A DNA stretch of 64,000 nt from a candidate division TA06 bacterium 32_111 (GTDB lineage: Bacteria > Hydrothermota > 32-111): assembly GCA_001508335.1 (NCBI GenBank), contig LGFX01000015.1, positions 1 through 64,000 on the forward strand, written 5' to 3'. Position 1 is the first letter of the stretch. Each line of letters starts with the position of its first letter. The translations under genes were made by a program, and so were the position numbers. Positions 26,182 through 35,434 of this stretch are shown piece by piece. Under the pieces are notes generated by a model, which saw only the letters and a list, made by a program, of their open reading frames with translations, did not search any database and was not told the origin of the DNA.

Positions 26182-27060
26182 ATGAAATTTAAACCGAGAG
26201 GGATTATACCTCCGATGATTACAACATTTGATGAAGAAGAAAAAGTTGATTGTAAGACACTTAAGAAAATGACTGACTATCTAATTGATGCAGGAGTGCA
26301 TGGTGTTTTTCCTCTGGGTAGCACAGGAGAAGGTTATGGTATTGACTTCGATGAAAAGAAAAAGGTAATTGAAACGGTCTTAGAAGCAGCTAATAATCGA
26401 GTACCAGTCTATGCTGGTACAGGAGCTATAACGACAAAGGAATCTATTAGGCTAACCCAAATGGCTACTAAACTAGGAGTTGATGCCTTATCGGTTATTA
26501 CGCCATATTTTATCAGTCCAAACGAAGAAGAGCTGTATACACATTATAAAGAAATTGCCTCTAGTACTGATTTACCTATTATTCTCTATAATAACCCGGG
26601 AAGAACAGGCGTTGATTTAAGCATAGAGTTAATAATTCGTTTGAGCAGTATTGATAATATTGTCGGGATTAAGGACAGTAGTGGAGATATGAGTAAGGCT
26701 GCAGAAATTATTCGGCGTACAGGAAAAGGTTTTGCTGTCCTGGCCGGAAGAGATACCTTAATCTATGGATTTTTGGCTTATGGTGCTCATGGCAGTGTTG
26801 CCGCAACAGCTAATATTGTTCCTGAATTAGTTGTATCTATTTATGAGTTATATCAAAAAGGGGAACACCAAGCCTCTTTAGAAGCCCAATTTAAATTAGC
26901 ACCATTACGGATGGCTTTTGCATTGGGTAGTTTCCCGGTCATCATGAAAGAAGGCTTAAAACTAAGAGGGATTGATGTTGGTAATGCTTTAAAGCCCATT
27001 AAGCCTATAAATGAGGAAGCTAGGGAAAAACTAAAGAAGATCCTAGATAACCTGAATTGA
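26182..27060 (+). CDS. DapA-family Schiff-base lyase/aldolase
   Basis: A 292-residue TIM-barrel enzyme of the dihydrodipicolinate synthase / N-acetylneuraminate lyase family. Visible are GIIPPMITTFDEEEKVD, the phosphate/carboxylate loop GSTGEGYG (about residues 45-52), the tyrosine in LYNNPGRTG (about 136) and the Schiff-base lysine in GIKDSSGD (about 164). True DapA proteins share all of these, so biosynthesis of lysine cannot be excluded. Its position beside GarR-like and alcohol dehydrogenase genes favours a sugar-acid or keto-acid aldolase. It has a GGAGCAGGAG ribosome site. Confidence 0.87.
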   Translation: MKFKPRGIIPPMITTFDEEEKVDCKTLKKMTDYLIDAGVHGVFPLGSTGEGYGIDFDEKKKVIETVLEAANNRVPVYAGTGAITTKESIRLTQMATKLGVDALSVITPYFISPNEEELYTHYKEIASSTDLPIILYNNPGRTGVDLSIELIIRLSSIDNIVGIKDSSGDMSKAAEIIRRTGKGFAVLAGRDTLIYGFLAYGAHGSVAATANIVPELVVSIYELYQKGEHQASLEAQFKLAPLRMAFALGSFPVIMKEGLKLRGIDVGNALKPIKPINEEAREKLKKILDNLN

Positions 27061-27157
27061 AATTGTATTATTATACTCTTTGTTTTAATATAAGTAATAT
27101 GATTATTGATTTAAAATATCTTCTATTTGTATTAAACAAAGGTGAAGGAGGATTACG

Positions 27158-28435
27158 ATGTTAAAACAAAAAGCAGAAGAATTACTTAAAAAATTTAAAG
27201 GTGATAATTATCTATTCGGATTAGATAAATTAAGAAAAGTAGGTAAGGTGGCCTCTGAATATGGAAAGAAGGCGTTATTGATATCAGACACAACTTATCT
27301 TAAACCGGTAGCAGATGCTGTGATTGAATCTTTAAAAAATAATGGAGTACTATTAGCAGGTGACCGTGTTGTACCAGATGCAAAACCAAATAATCCAAGA
27401 GAAGATGTATATCGAGTAGAAAGCTATATCTTACACTATCAGCCTGACTGTATTATTGCTATTGGTGGTGGAAGTACTATTGATTGTGGTAAAGCCGCTA
27501 ATGTATTAGCCACATTAGGTTCTTATAGCCCTGAGATTGAAGATTATTTTGGAACAGGATTGGTCACGAAAGCTCTTCAAGAGTCAAATAAAAAGCTATT
27601 ACCTTACATTGCAATACAAACATCTGCAAGTTCAGGAGCACATTTGACCAAATATTCCAATGTTACTGATCCAGTGGTTGGACAGAAGAAACTGATTGTA
27701 GATGAGGCAATTATTCCACAAAGACCGGTATTTGATTATTCAGTAACTGTAAGTATGCCCAAGTCTCTGACAATTGACGGGGCTTTGGATGGCATTGCCC
27801 ATACTTTAGAGGTCTTTTATGGAGCAGGAGAAGATAAATTTGACCTAACCAGTGAGATTACTTCAACTGCCCTGGAATTAATTATTCAGAACACCAAAAA
27901 AGCAATCGAAAACCCTGAAGACTTAAAAGCCAGAGAGGCGTTAGGTTTAGCTACTGATTTAGGCGGCTATGCTATCATGGTTGGTGGCACTAATGGCGCT
28001 CATCTTACCAGTTTTTCCCTTGTTGATATTACCAGTCATGGACGGGCATGTGGTATAATGAATCCTTATTATACTGTCTTTTTTGCTCCCGCAATTGAAA
28101 AACAGCTACAAGTAATTGGTGAGGTATTGCGGAGAAACAATCTTATTTCTGAGAATATTGAAAAACTCTCTGGAAGAGAGTTGGGCATTGCAGTTGCCAA
28201 AGGTCTGGTGAATTTTAATAAAAGCATCGGTGCTCCTTACAAATTAACAGATATTCCAGAGTTCAGTGATAAGCATGTAAAAAGAGCACTGGAAGCTGCT
28301 AAGAATCCGCAGTTAGATATGAAATTGAAGAATATGCCCATACCACTAAATGCAGATTTAATAGATGAATACATGGCTCCTATTTTAGAAGCAGCAAAAA
28401 CCGGAGATTTTACTGTAATCAAGAATTTGAAATAG
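27158..28435 (+). CDS. Iron-containing alcohol dehydrogenase
   Basis: A 425-residue group III dehydrogenase. The NAD(P) loop is IAIGGGSTIDCGKAANVLAT (about residues 101-120). All four expected metal ligands are present: Asp and His in DGALDGIAHTLE, His in GTNGAHLTSF and His in ITSHGRACGIMNP. It reduces aldehydes or oxidises alcohols with NAD(P)H. Substrate cannot be deduced; lactaldehyde, butanol and hydroxy-acid semialdehyde enzymes all share the fold. It is preceded by a GGTGAAGGAGG ribosome site and lies in the same direction as the DapA-family gene. Confidence 0.9.
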   Translation: MLKQKAEELLKKFKGDNYLFGLDKLRKVGKVASEYGKKALLISDTTYLKPVADAVIESLKNNGVLLAGDRVVPDAKPNNPREDVYRVESYILHYQPDCIIAIGGGSTIDCGKAANVLATLGSYSPEIEDYFGTGLVTKALQESNKKLLPYIAIQTSASSGAHLTKYSNVTDPVVGQKKLIVDEAIIPQRPVFDYSVTVSMPKSLTIDGALDGIAHTLEVFYGAGEDKFDLTSEITSTALELIIQNTKKAIENPEDLKAREALGLATDLGGYAIMVGGTNGAHLTSFSLVDITSHGRACGIMNPYYTVFFAPAIEKQLQVIGEVLRRNNLISENIEKLSGRELGIAVAKGLVNFNKSIGAPYKLTDIPEFSDKHVKRALEAAKNPQLDMKLKNMPIPLNADLIDEYMAPILEAAKTGDFTVIKNLK

Positions 28436-28545
28436 TAAAAAGATTATAAAGATAAAACAAGAGTATATTTTATAAAAATATACTTTAACATCTGGATATT
28501 TGATACTATTATACTATTTATTGGATAGGATAGGAGTGAATTGTA

Positions 28546-28920
28546 ATGAAAAAAATATTTATCTCAGTAGAAGATATCAATATCGAAGCAGAATTAAATG
28601 ACAGCAAAACAGCTGAAAAAATATGGGATTTACTCCCGGTAGAAGGCCGGGTTAATACCTGGGGAAATGAAATTTATTTTTCTATTGGAGAAGAAATCAA
28701 ATTGGAAGATACTGCTAATGAAGTAGTATCAATGGGCGATTTGGCTTATTGGCCACCTGGTGAGGCGTTTTGCATATTTTTTGGTAAAACTCCAGCCAGT
28801 CAAGGTGATGATATTCGAGCGGCAAGCCCGGTAAATATTTTTGGTAAAGTTATTGGAGATCTCCAGGTTTTTAAACAGGTGGCTTCAGGAATGAAGATTA
28901 GTATTCGGAAGCAAAATTGA
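28546..28920 (+). CDS. Cyclophilin-fold protein (TM1367-like, DUF369 group)
   Basis: A 124-residue protein with the small beta-barrel style of cyclophilin-like proteins: repeated beta segments, with NTWGNEIYFSIGEEI and MGDLAYWPPGEAFCIFFGKT as the recognisable core. It is not a classical peptidyl-prolyl isomerase, because the usual catalytic arginine context is absent. No function is established for the group. It is often found near metabolic genes. It has a GATAGGAGTG ribosome site. An AT-rich hairpin (28462-28484) lies between it and the dehydrogenase. Confidence 0.75.
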   Translation: MKKIFISVEDINIEAELNDSKTAEKIWDLLPVEGRVNTWGNEIYFSIGEEIKLEDTANEVVSMGDLAYWPPGEAFCIFFGKTPASQGDDIRAASPVNIFGKVIGDLQVFKQVASGMKISIRKQN

Positions 28921-29017
28921 GAAAAATTGAATCATCCAGATTGAAAAAAATTGACTTTCTATTTTTATTATGTTAATTTTAAGAAAATCAAATATTAATT
29001 TGCCTCACTTTTACCTG

Positions 29018-29195
29018 AAGTGGGGTAGAGGCGCGAACGATCAAGAGTACTGATAATGAGTTGAGCAGCGATGATTTATCAGGAAAGGGATCTTCGCCGA
29101 AGCCTGTCATCTGATGCTCTAGGATTCAGGCTGGGACTATGATTAATAATCATAGTACTGTCATCAAAGTTCAAAGATCAAGATAGGAGGTTTGG
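29018..29195 (+). promoter_or_regulatory. Lysine riboswitch (L box)
   Basis: The leader contains the conserved lysine-aptamer blocks in order: GTAGAGGCGCGAAC (29025-29038), AGAGTACT (29045-29052), GAAAGGGATCTTCGCCGAAG (29083-29102), then GGCTGGGACTATG and CATAGTACTGTCA. One arm is a perfect hairpin, ACTATGATT-AAT-AATCATAGT (29136-29156). These are the core strings of the L box known upstream of lysC and lysine transporters. A possible promoter TTGACT lies at 28951-28956 with a weak -10 near 28974. The expression platform downstream is not clearly a terminator; translational control is possible. The regulated gene is the NhaC-family transporter. Aptamer ends are approximate. Confidence 0.9.
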
Positions 29196-29269
29196 TATTA
29201 TTGATTTAATATATTTGTTTTTTTCAATTAGAAAATGTAATAATTTTATTAGAAAGGAGATTATAAATA

Positions 29270-30949
29270 GTGATGATTAATAAAAGCAGAATTAACCAGT
29301 ATTTTATTATTGTATTTTCTATAATTGTCCTTGTATCTTTTATCTCACTAACAGGAATAGCTGCTGAGGAGGAAGAAACTGCAGTAAACTATGGTATCTG
29401 GTCTTTAGTTCCTCCGATATTAGCTATTACACTCTGTTTAATTCTGAGAGAAGCTTTAATATCTTTGTTTATTGCTGTTTGGGCTGGTGCGACAATCCTT
29501 AATAATGGAAATTTTTGGGCAGGTGTTAATACTACGGCTACAACCCTTATATCATCAGTTGCTGACTCCTGGAATGCCAGCATCATTTTATTTTTCTTCA
29601 TAGTAGGTGGATTGATGGGCATGATTTTTTTCTCAGGCGGGGGACAGGCTTTTTTAGAATCGTTAGCAAAAAGGGCTCACAATTCAAAAATGGCACAACT
29701 GTTTTCCTGGTTAGGTGGTATTGTTATTTTTATTGATGATTATGCAAATTCAGCCTTTATCGGAAATTTATTCCGACCACTTTCTGATAAATATCGCATT
29801 TCAAGAGAGAAGCTTGCCTATATTGTAGATTCAACAGCTGCCCCTGTTTCTTCCATATTTCTCATTTCAACCTGGATTGGATATCAGGTTGGATTAATTG
29901 GAGATTCACTCCCTGCTGGAATAGAAGTTTCTCCATATTATTTGTGGCTTAGCAGTATTCCTTATAGTTTTTATTCTATTTTTGCTATTATTATGGTTGG
30001 TGTTATTGCTTATACCGGGAGAGACTTTGGTCCTATGTTAAAGGCAGAATATCGAGCCAGAACCACCGGGGAATTATGGGCAAAGGATTCCCGACCATTA
30101 TCTGGTACTTCAGAATTAAAAGTTGCTGAAAAAGCTTCTATAAGTCCGGCAAATTTGTGGGTGCCAATTATATTATTAGTAATCTTGTCTTTCTATTTTA
30201 TGTGGTCAACAGGCGGCGGAAGTGAAGCTGAATCATTTTCCCAGGCCATATCTGATGCAGATTCTATGTTTTCCATATTATTGGCAACAATTATTGCTTT
30301 TATTGTAGCTATTATAATGTATGTAGTTCAAAAGATTGCTACAGTAGCAGAAATAATGGATTCCTTTATGAGTGGGGCACGAATGATGGTCTACGCGACA
30401 CTAGTTTTGATAACTGCCTGGTCAATTGGAAGCATTTGTGGAGAATTGGGGACCGCTCCATATATTGTAGGGGCCTTAGGAGAATCTTTGTCTCCAATCA
30501 TTTTGCCGATATTGACCTTTATCATCTCAGCCCTTATTGCTATTTCTACCGGTACATCATGGGGAACGATGGCTATTGTTACACCAATAGTAATTCCTCT
30601 TGGAGTTAGCGTGGGAGCTGCTTTGCCAATTGTAATTTCCAGTGTTTTAACAGGAGCAGTAATGGGTGATCATTGTAGCCCAATATCAGACACTACAGTA
30701 ATGTCTTCGACCTTTGCCGGCTCTGACCATATCGACCATGTTAGAACCCAGATACCATATGCTATTACCGTTGCCTTAATTGCTGCATTTTGTTATATTC
30801 TTGCAGGTCTTGGAATTCCTGTAATTATTGATTTGATTGTCGGGTTTGTGTTGGTTTATCTTGCTGTCTATTTATTGTCTTCCATGTCTGCTAAGCAATT
30901 AGGTATAAAATTTCCTTTAGAGGAATTTGTAGAAAAAGAATCAGAATAA
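29270..30949 (+). CDS. NhaC-family transporter under lysine riboswitch control (probable lysine carrier)
   Basis: A 559-residue membrane protein with a cleavable-looking signal segment (residues 1-32, ending in GIAAEEEE) and about eleven to thirteen hydrophobic segments. The family regions are visible: FIDDYANSAFIGNLFRPLSD near residue 163, GTSWGTMAIVTPIVIPLGVS near 426 and GDHCSPISDTTVMSSTFAGS near 465. NhaC proteins were named as Na+/H+ antiporters, but members behind lysine riboswitches are thought to import lysine. The start is either GTG 29270 or ATG 29273 behind AAAGGAG. The riboswitch makes lysine the best-supported substrate. No other lysine gene is nearby. Confidence 0.88.
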   Translation: MMINKSRINQYFIIVFSIIVLVSFISLTGIAAEEEETAVNYGIWSLVPPILAITLCLILREALISLFIAVWAGATILNNGNFWAGVNTTATTLISSVADSWNASIILFFFIVGGLMGMIFFSGGGQAFLESLAKRAHNSKMAQLFSWLGGIVIFIDDYANSAFIGNLFRPLSDKYRISREKLAYIVDSTAAPVSSIFLISTWIGYQVGLIGDSLPAGIEVSPYYLWLSSIPYSFYSIFAIIMVGVIAYTGRDFGPMLKAEYRARTTGELWAKDSRPLSGTSELKVAEKASISPANLWVPIILLVILSFYFMWSTGGGSEAESFSQAISDADSMFSILLATIIAFIVAIIMYVVQKIATVAEIMDSFMSGARMMVYATLVLITAWSIGSICGELGTAPYIVGALGESLSPIILPILTFIISALIAISTGTSWGTMAIVTPIVIPLGVSVGAALPIVISSVLTGAVMGDHCSPISDTTVMSSTFAGSDHIDHVRTQIPYAITVALIAAFCYILAGLGIPVIIDLIVGFVLVYLAVYLLSSMSAKQLGIKFPLEEFVEKESE

Positions 30950-30990
30950 ATAATTAAAAGATAATAAATAAATATAATTATACTTTGTTG

Positions 30991-31042
30991 GACATCTGTC
31001 TTATTTATTAGAAATTTTTAAAATAGGACAGATGTCTTTTTT
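30991..31042 (+). terminator. Rho-independent terminator after the NhaC-family gene
   Basis: The stem GACATCTGTC (30991-31000) pairs with GACAGATGTC (31027-31036), with further A/T pairs extending inward. Six Ts (31037-31042) follow directly. It closes the lysine-controlled transcript. Confidence 0.85.
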
Positions 31043-31172
31043 CTATCTTCCGGAGGCAAATAATTAAAAATCCCTCCTTTACTTCTAAATAATTTTACAA
31101 AGGAAAAGAAAATTGATTTATTGCCCTATCCATATTACAATTAAATATATCAAAGAGAAGAGGTGATAATCT

Positions 31173-32495
31173 TTGAAAAAGCAAAATATTATCATTATGG
31201 GGGCTGCAGGAAGGGATTTTCATAATTTTAACGTTTTTTTTCGGAATAATGATGATTATCATGTAGCAGCTTTTACCGCTACGCAAATTCCCGACATTGC
31301 TGGAAGAAAATATCCCGCTGAGTTAAGCGGGATACAATATCCGGAAGGGATTCCAATTTTTCCAGAAGAAGATTTACCTACCTTAATTCAAAGATACAAT
31401 ATTGACCAGGTAATTTTGGCATATAGTGATTTACCTCATCAGTATGTAATGGAAAGGGCTTCAATAGTACTGGCAGCAGGGGCTGATTTTAGATTAATGG
31501 GTACCAGGAATACTATGTTGAAAGCACAGGTGCCCGTTGTTTCAGTGTGTGCAACCAGAACCGGCAGTGGAAAGAGTCAGACTACACGAAAGGTTACTCA
31601 GATATTAAAAGAAATGGGTAAAAAGGTGGTAGTTATCCGACATCCAATGCCTTATGGTGATTTAACAAAACAAATCTGGCAGCGTTATGAAAATTACAGT
31701 GATCTGGATAGATATCAATGCACTATTGAAGAAAGAGAAGAATATGAACCACATCTCGACTTAGGGAATATTGTCTATGCAGGTGTAGATTATGGTGAAA
31801 TTTTAAAAAGAGCTGAAGAAGAAGCTGATATAATTGTTTGGGATGGAGGCAATAATGATATGCCATTCTATCAGCCGGATTTACACATTGTAGTTACTGA
31901 CCCGCATCGGGTTGGACATGAAAAATCCTATTATCCGGGTGCGGTTAACTTAAGAATGGCAGATATTGTGGTAATTAACAAAATTGATACTGCAAATTCG
32001 GAAAACATTGCACAATTAAGGACAAATATTCATTTGCTGGCACCAGAAGCAATATTAATTGAGGCAGCCTCACCTATTCAAGTTGATCAGGCAGAAACAA
32101 TTAGAGGTAAAAAGGTAATTGTCATCGAAGATGGACCAACTTTAACACATGGTGAAATGCAATTCGGTGCAGGAGTGGTAGCTGCCCAGAAATACGGTGC
32201 TAAGGAAATAATTGATCCAAGACCTTATGCTGTAGGTAGTATTAAGGAAACATATCAAAAATTTCCCCATATTGGTGCACTATTACCCGCAATGGGTTAT
32301 GGACCAGAACAAACCAAGGAATTGGAAGCAACAATTAATAATAGTGACGCTGAACTGGTGATAATAGGTACTCCCATTGATTTAAGTAGAGTAATGAAAA
32401 TTGATAAAGCATATGTAAGAGTAAGGTATGAATTACAGGAAATTGGGAAACCTGATTTACAGGAAGTTTTACAGAAATATTTTCAGGATGAATGA
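31173..32495 (+). CDS. CpgS-like P-loop protein (cyclic 2,3-diphosphoglycerate synthetase family)
   Basis: A 440-residue protein. The N-terminal domain is Rossmann-like (NIIIMGAAGRDFHNFNVFF). The middle has a P-loop, CATRTGSGKSQTTRKV (about residues 127-142), and a guanine/adenine-site-like VVINKIDTAN near 265. The family takes its name from the archaeal enzyme that makes cyclic 2,3-diphosphoglycerate, but most bacterial members are annotated only as GTPases and their role is unknown. It starts at TTG 31173 behind AGAGGTG. It precedes the aldehyde:ferredoxin oxidoreductase gene in the same direction with a 110-bp gap. Confidence 0.78.
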   Translation: MKKQNIIIMGAAGRDFHNFNVFFRNNDDYHVAAFTATQIPDIAGRKYPAELSGIQYPEGIPIFPEEDLPTLIQRYNIDQVILAYSDLPHQYVMERASIVLAAGADFRLMGTRNTMLKAQVPVVSVCATRTGSGKSQTTRKVTQILKEMGKKVVVIRHPMPYGDLTKQIWQRYENYSDLDRYQCTIEEREEYEPHLDLGNIVYAGVDYGEILKRAEEEADIIVWDGGNNDMPFYQPDLHIVVTDPHRVGHEKSYYPGAVNLRMADIVVINKIDTANSENIAQLRTNIHLLAPEAILIEAASPIQVDQAETIRGKKVIVIEDGPTLTHGEMQFGAGVVAAQKYGAKEIIDPRPYAVGSIKETYQKFPHIGALLPAMGYGPEQTKELEATINNSDAELVIIGTPIDLSRVMKIDKAYVRVRYELQEIGKPDLQEVLQKYFQDE

Positions 32496-32605
32496 GAAAA
32501 TCGATACTGATACCTTGCCAACTGGTAATCTTGGCATCGATAATATTATAGAAAATATTTTAATATACTAATTATTATCTAATAGACATAGACAGGAGGT
32601 TAATA

Positions 32606-34762
32606 ATGTCTAAAGAACAAGTGTTGTTCTCAACCCAATATCAACCCGCTAGTATAAACAAGGGTTATACAGACAAAGTTCTTTATCTAAACTTATCCAG
32701 TAATGAGATAAGCATTAAAGATGTTCCGGTAAAAGTCAAAGAAGCCTTAACCGGTGGTCGAGGTTATGGGTTGTGGTATTTATGGCAGGCAGTGAAGCCG
32801 GAAACAAAGTGGGATGATCCGGAAAATGAATTGGTGTTTTGTACTGGACCTATCTGCGGAATTACCCAATATTCTGGTTGTGGTAAGAGTCACGTTGTAA
32901 GCATATCTCCTGAAACGGGGAGTGCAAATGACAACAATGCCGGAGGCTATTTTGCCCCATTATTAAAATTTTCGGGATGGGATGCTCTAGAGATTCAAGG
33001 TAAAGCTAAGCAGGATGTCATCATATTTATTGATGGTAACAAGGGAGAGATAAAAGTACAAACTCCTCCATTTCAAGAAACTAATTCTTATATTTTAGCA
33101 GAGAAACTGACTGAACATTTTGCTGAAAGCGAAGCGGACAAAAGTAATATCAGTGTTGTATCTGCTGGTCAGGGAGCAGAAAATGCTCTACTTGGAATTC
33201 TAAATTTTAGCTGGTATGACCGTGGCCGTAAGAAGATACGTTATAAACAGGGAGCAAGAGGTGGCACAGGAACAGTCCTAAGAAATAAGAAAATTGCTGC
33301 TATTGTTGTTAAGTATAAAGGTGTAAAGGGAAGTAGTAACAATCCAGCTAATCCTGAATTATTAAAAAAGGCTGGACAGCGATTAACAAAAGAGATTCTT
33401 TCGTTGGATCATATTGAAAATGGTATGCGTGAAACCGGGACTGCCAATCTTTTAGACCACATGAATAACCATAATTGTTTACCTGTTCATAATTATCAAT
33501 TCAGTTCACATCCCCAGGCAGTAAATATAAGCAATAAAGTTTGGCTGAATCGTTTTTCACAGAAGCAACCAGGTGATTCTTGCTGGATAGGATGCAATCT
33601 ACGTTGTTCCCATGCAGTTGATGGATTTAAGTTAAAAACCGGACCGTTAAAAGGGGAAGAAGTAATTGTTGATGGACCTGAATATGAGACAGCAGCCGGA
33701 TTTGGTGGGAACTGTGGTTGTTTTGACCCTGATGTTGTTTTAGAGGCCAATTTTTATTGTGACCATTATGGCCTGGATACTATTGGAATAAGCACAACCA
33801 TCGCTTTTCTGATGGAATGTTACGAAAATGGAATTCTAGATAAGAAAAAAACTGGAGGATTGGATTTAAGATTTGGAAACGGTACTGATTTATTGGAGCT
33901 TATACATTTAATTGCCCGGGGAGAAAAATTTGGGAAAATAGCAGGACAGGGAGTACGCCGTTGTAAAGAATATTTCATTAAAAATTACAATGCTGATAAA
34001 GCTTTTTTGAATGACATTGGAATGGAATGCAAAGGAATGGAATTTTCCGAATACGGAACCAAAGAATCTCTTGCCCAGCAAGGAGGATATGGTATTGCCA
34101 ATAAAGGACCTCAACACGATGAATCCTGGTTAATTTTTATGGATCAGGTTAACAAACAGATACCAACCTTTGATGACAAAGCAGAGGCATTATTCTATTT
34201 TCCCTTATTTAGAACCTGGTTTTCCCTGGTAGGGCTCTGTAAGCTTCCCTGGAATGACATCGAGCCTGCTGATAATAAGAAGAAATATTCGGGGATAACT
34301 GCAGCAAAAGTACCTGAACATGTGGAAAATTATTGCTGGATATTCGAAGGGGTGACCGGTAAGAAAATTTCCGCAGAAGATCTTATTACTCAATCTGAAG
34401 CTGTCCATAATTTCCAGAGACTTTTAAATCTGAAGATGGGTTTCGGAACCAGGAAATATGATGCAATTCCCTATCGTGCAGTGGGACCAGTAACTAAAAA
34501 AGAATATGAATCTCGTGCTGACTTATATGATAAGCAATTAGAAGAGGAAATAGGTTTTACAACTAAAGGGAAAACAGTTGAAGAGAAGATGCAAGCTTTA
34601 AGAGATTTTAGGGAAAAGCAATATGAAATATTATGTGATGTAGTGTATAAAAGAAAGGGATGGGATGAGAATGGAGTTCCATCTTTAGACAATATTAAGA
34701 GATTAAATATTGATTTTCCCGAAGTGCTGGAAGTTTGGGAGAATTATAAATCTAATAGATAG
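32606..34762 (+). CDS. aor: Aldehyde:ferredoxin oxidoreductase (tungsten pterin enzyme)
   Basis: A 718-residue enzyme of the AFOR family, longer than the roughly 600-residue typical forms. The N-terminal domain (KVLYLNLSSNEISI, then GGRGYGLWYLW) binds the tungsten bispterin. The [4Fe-4S] ligands are visible as CWIGCNLRC (about residues 327-335) plus a distal cysteine in VGLCKLPWND (about 545). DNNAGGYFAP and GPEYETAAGFGGNCG are other family strings. It oxidises aldehydes to acids with ferredoxin as acceptor, or the reverse. It has a strong AGGAGG ribosome site. No tungstate transporter or pterin genes are in the window. Confidence 0.92.
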   Translation: MSKEQVLFSTQYQPASINKGYTDKVLYLNLSSNEISIKDVPVKVKEALTGGRGYGLWYLWQAVKPETKWDDPENELVFCTGPICGITQYSGCGKSHVVSISPETGSANDNNAGGYFAPLLKFSGWDALEIQGKAKQDVIIFIDGNKGEIKVQTPPFQETNSYILAEKLTEHFAESEADKSNISVVSAGQGAENALLGILNFSWYDRGRKKIRYKQGARGGTGTVLRNKKIAAIVVKYKGVKGSSNNPANPELLKKAGQRLTKEILSLDHIENGMRETGTANLLDHMNNHNCLPVHNYQFSSHPQAVNISNKVWLNRFSQKQPGDSCWIGCNLRCSHAVDGFKLKTGPLKGEEVIVDGPEYETAAGFGGNCGCFDPDVVLEANFYCDHYGLDTIGISTTIAFLMECYENGILDKKKTGGLDLRFGNGTDLLELIHLIARGEKFGKIAGQGVRRCKEYFIKNYNADKAFLNDIGMECKGMEFSEYGTKESLAQQGGYGIANKGPQHDESWLIFMDQVNKQIPTFDDKAEALFYFPLFRTWFSLVGLCKLPWNDIEPADNKKKYSGITAAKVPEHVENYCWIFEGVTGKKISAEDLITQSEAVHNFQRLLNLKMGFGTRKYDAIPYRAVGPVTKKEYESRADLYDKQLEEEIGFTTKGKTVEEKMQALRDFREKQYEILCDVVYKRKGWDENGVPSLDNIKRLNIDFPEVLEVWENYKSNR

Positions 34763-34805
34763 TGCATTATTTGCTATCAAGTACAACATAATAAACATTA
34801 GTTTC

Positions 34806-34842
34806 AAAAAGGAAGGCAATATTTTATTGTCTTCCTTTTTTG
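34806..34842 (+). terminator. Rho-independent terminator after aor
   Basis: A 15-bp stem (AAAAAGGAAGGCAAT / ATTGTCTTCCTTTTT, one G-U pair) with a 5-base loop ends in a run of Ts (34836-34841). It closes the aldehyde oxidoreductase transcript, immediately before the Fur promoter. Confidence 0.85.
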
Positions 34843-34864
34843 ATTAATAAATTTCAGGAAAGAC

Positions 34865-34913
34865 TTGACAAAAAATATTATTAGACATAGAATGTTAATG
34901 GTAATCATTATCA
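34865..34913 (+). promoter_or_regulatory. Promoter with overlapping iron box, first Fur gene
   Basis: TTGACA (34865-34870), a 17-base spacer and TAGAAT (34888-34893) form a near-consensus promoter. TGGTAATCATTATCA at 34899-34913 is a 7-1-7 palindrome with one mismatch to the classical Fur box TGATAATNATTATCA. It covers the expected start of transcription, so iron-dependent repression of the whole 35-kb cluster start is likely. Confidence 0.85.
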
Positions 34914-34931
34914 ATAAGGAAAATCAAAGTA

Positions 34932-35408
34932 ATGAATCACAGATTTGGAAAAGGCCCACCGAAAGGTTGGCCAGGTCATTTTAGAGGCCAGGGATATAGA
35001 GTAACTGTTCCCAGAAGGATTATTTTACAGGTTCTTGGTAATGCTGAAAAGCATTTAAGTGCCGAAGAAATATATTTGCGGTCTTATAAATTATACCCTG
35101 CTATTGGGTTAACAACAGTATATAGAACGCTTGATTTATTGATAAAAAATGGTGTGATTATAAAAATAGAATCTGGTGAGGGAAGAGCAAGATATGAGTT
35201 AGCAGGTAGAGTTGAAGGCATAAATTGCCATCAACACCTATTTTGCGTGAATTGTAGAAATTTTTTAGATATAAGTGATTTGACTGAGGATGAAATAGCT
35301 GTAATAAAGAAAATGAAAGAAAGGCTTTTAAAAAAATACGGTTTTACTGTAAAAAGTTGCATTCTCCAATTTTATGGAGAATGTAAAAATTGTAAGAAGA
35401 AAGAATAA
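34932..35408 (+). CDS. Fur-family metalloregulator
   Basis: A 158-residue regulator. An unusual Gly/Pro/Arg-rich extension (RFGKGPPKGWPGHFRGQGYR, residues 3-22) precedes the winged helix (VTVPRRIILQVLGNAEKHLS, then LTTVYRTLDLLIKNGVI). The C-terminal metal-binding domain has CHQHLFCVNCRNF (about 99-111) and CKNCKKK at the end, giving two CxxC pairs for structural zinc. The extension resembles the start of the DUF5320 proteins encoded just downstream. It is preceded by its own Fur box and leads an iron/Fe-S gene cluster. Confidence 0.9.
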   Translation: MNHRFGKGPPKGWPGHFRGQGYRVTVPRRIILQVLGNAEKHLSAEEIYLRSYKLYPAIGLTTVYRTLDLLIKNGVIIKIESGEGRARYELAGRVEGINCHQHLFCVNCRNFLDISDLTEDEIAVIKKMKERLLKKYGFTVKSCILQFYGECKNCKKKE

Positions 35409-35434
35409 TATAATGAAAGAAGGAGGTGTTTATT

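Noticed and set aside
32496-32605. Possible hairpin before aor (ATCGAT and GCCAA/TTGGC pairs)
   Set aside because: Pairs are interrupted and the region resembles no known riboswitch, including the molybdenum/tungsten one.
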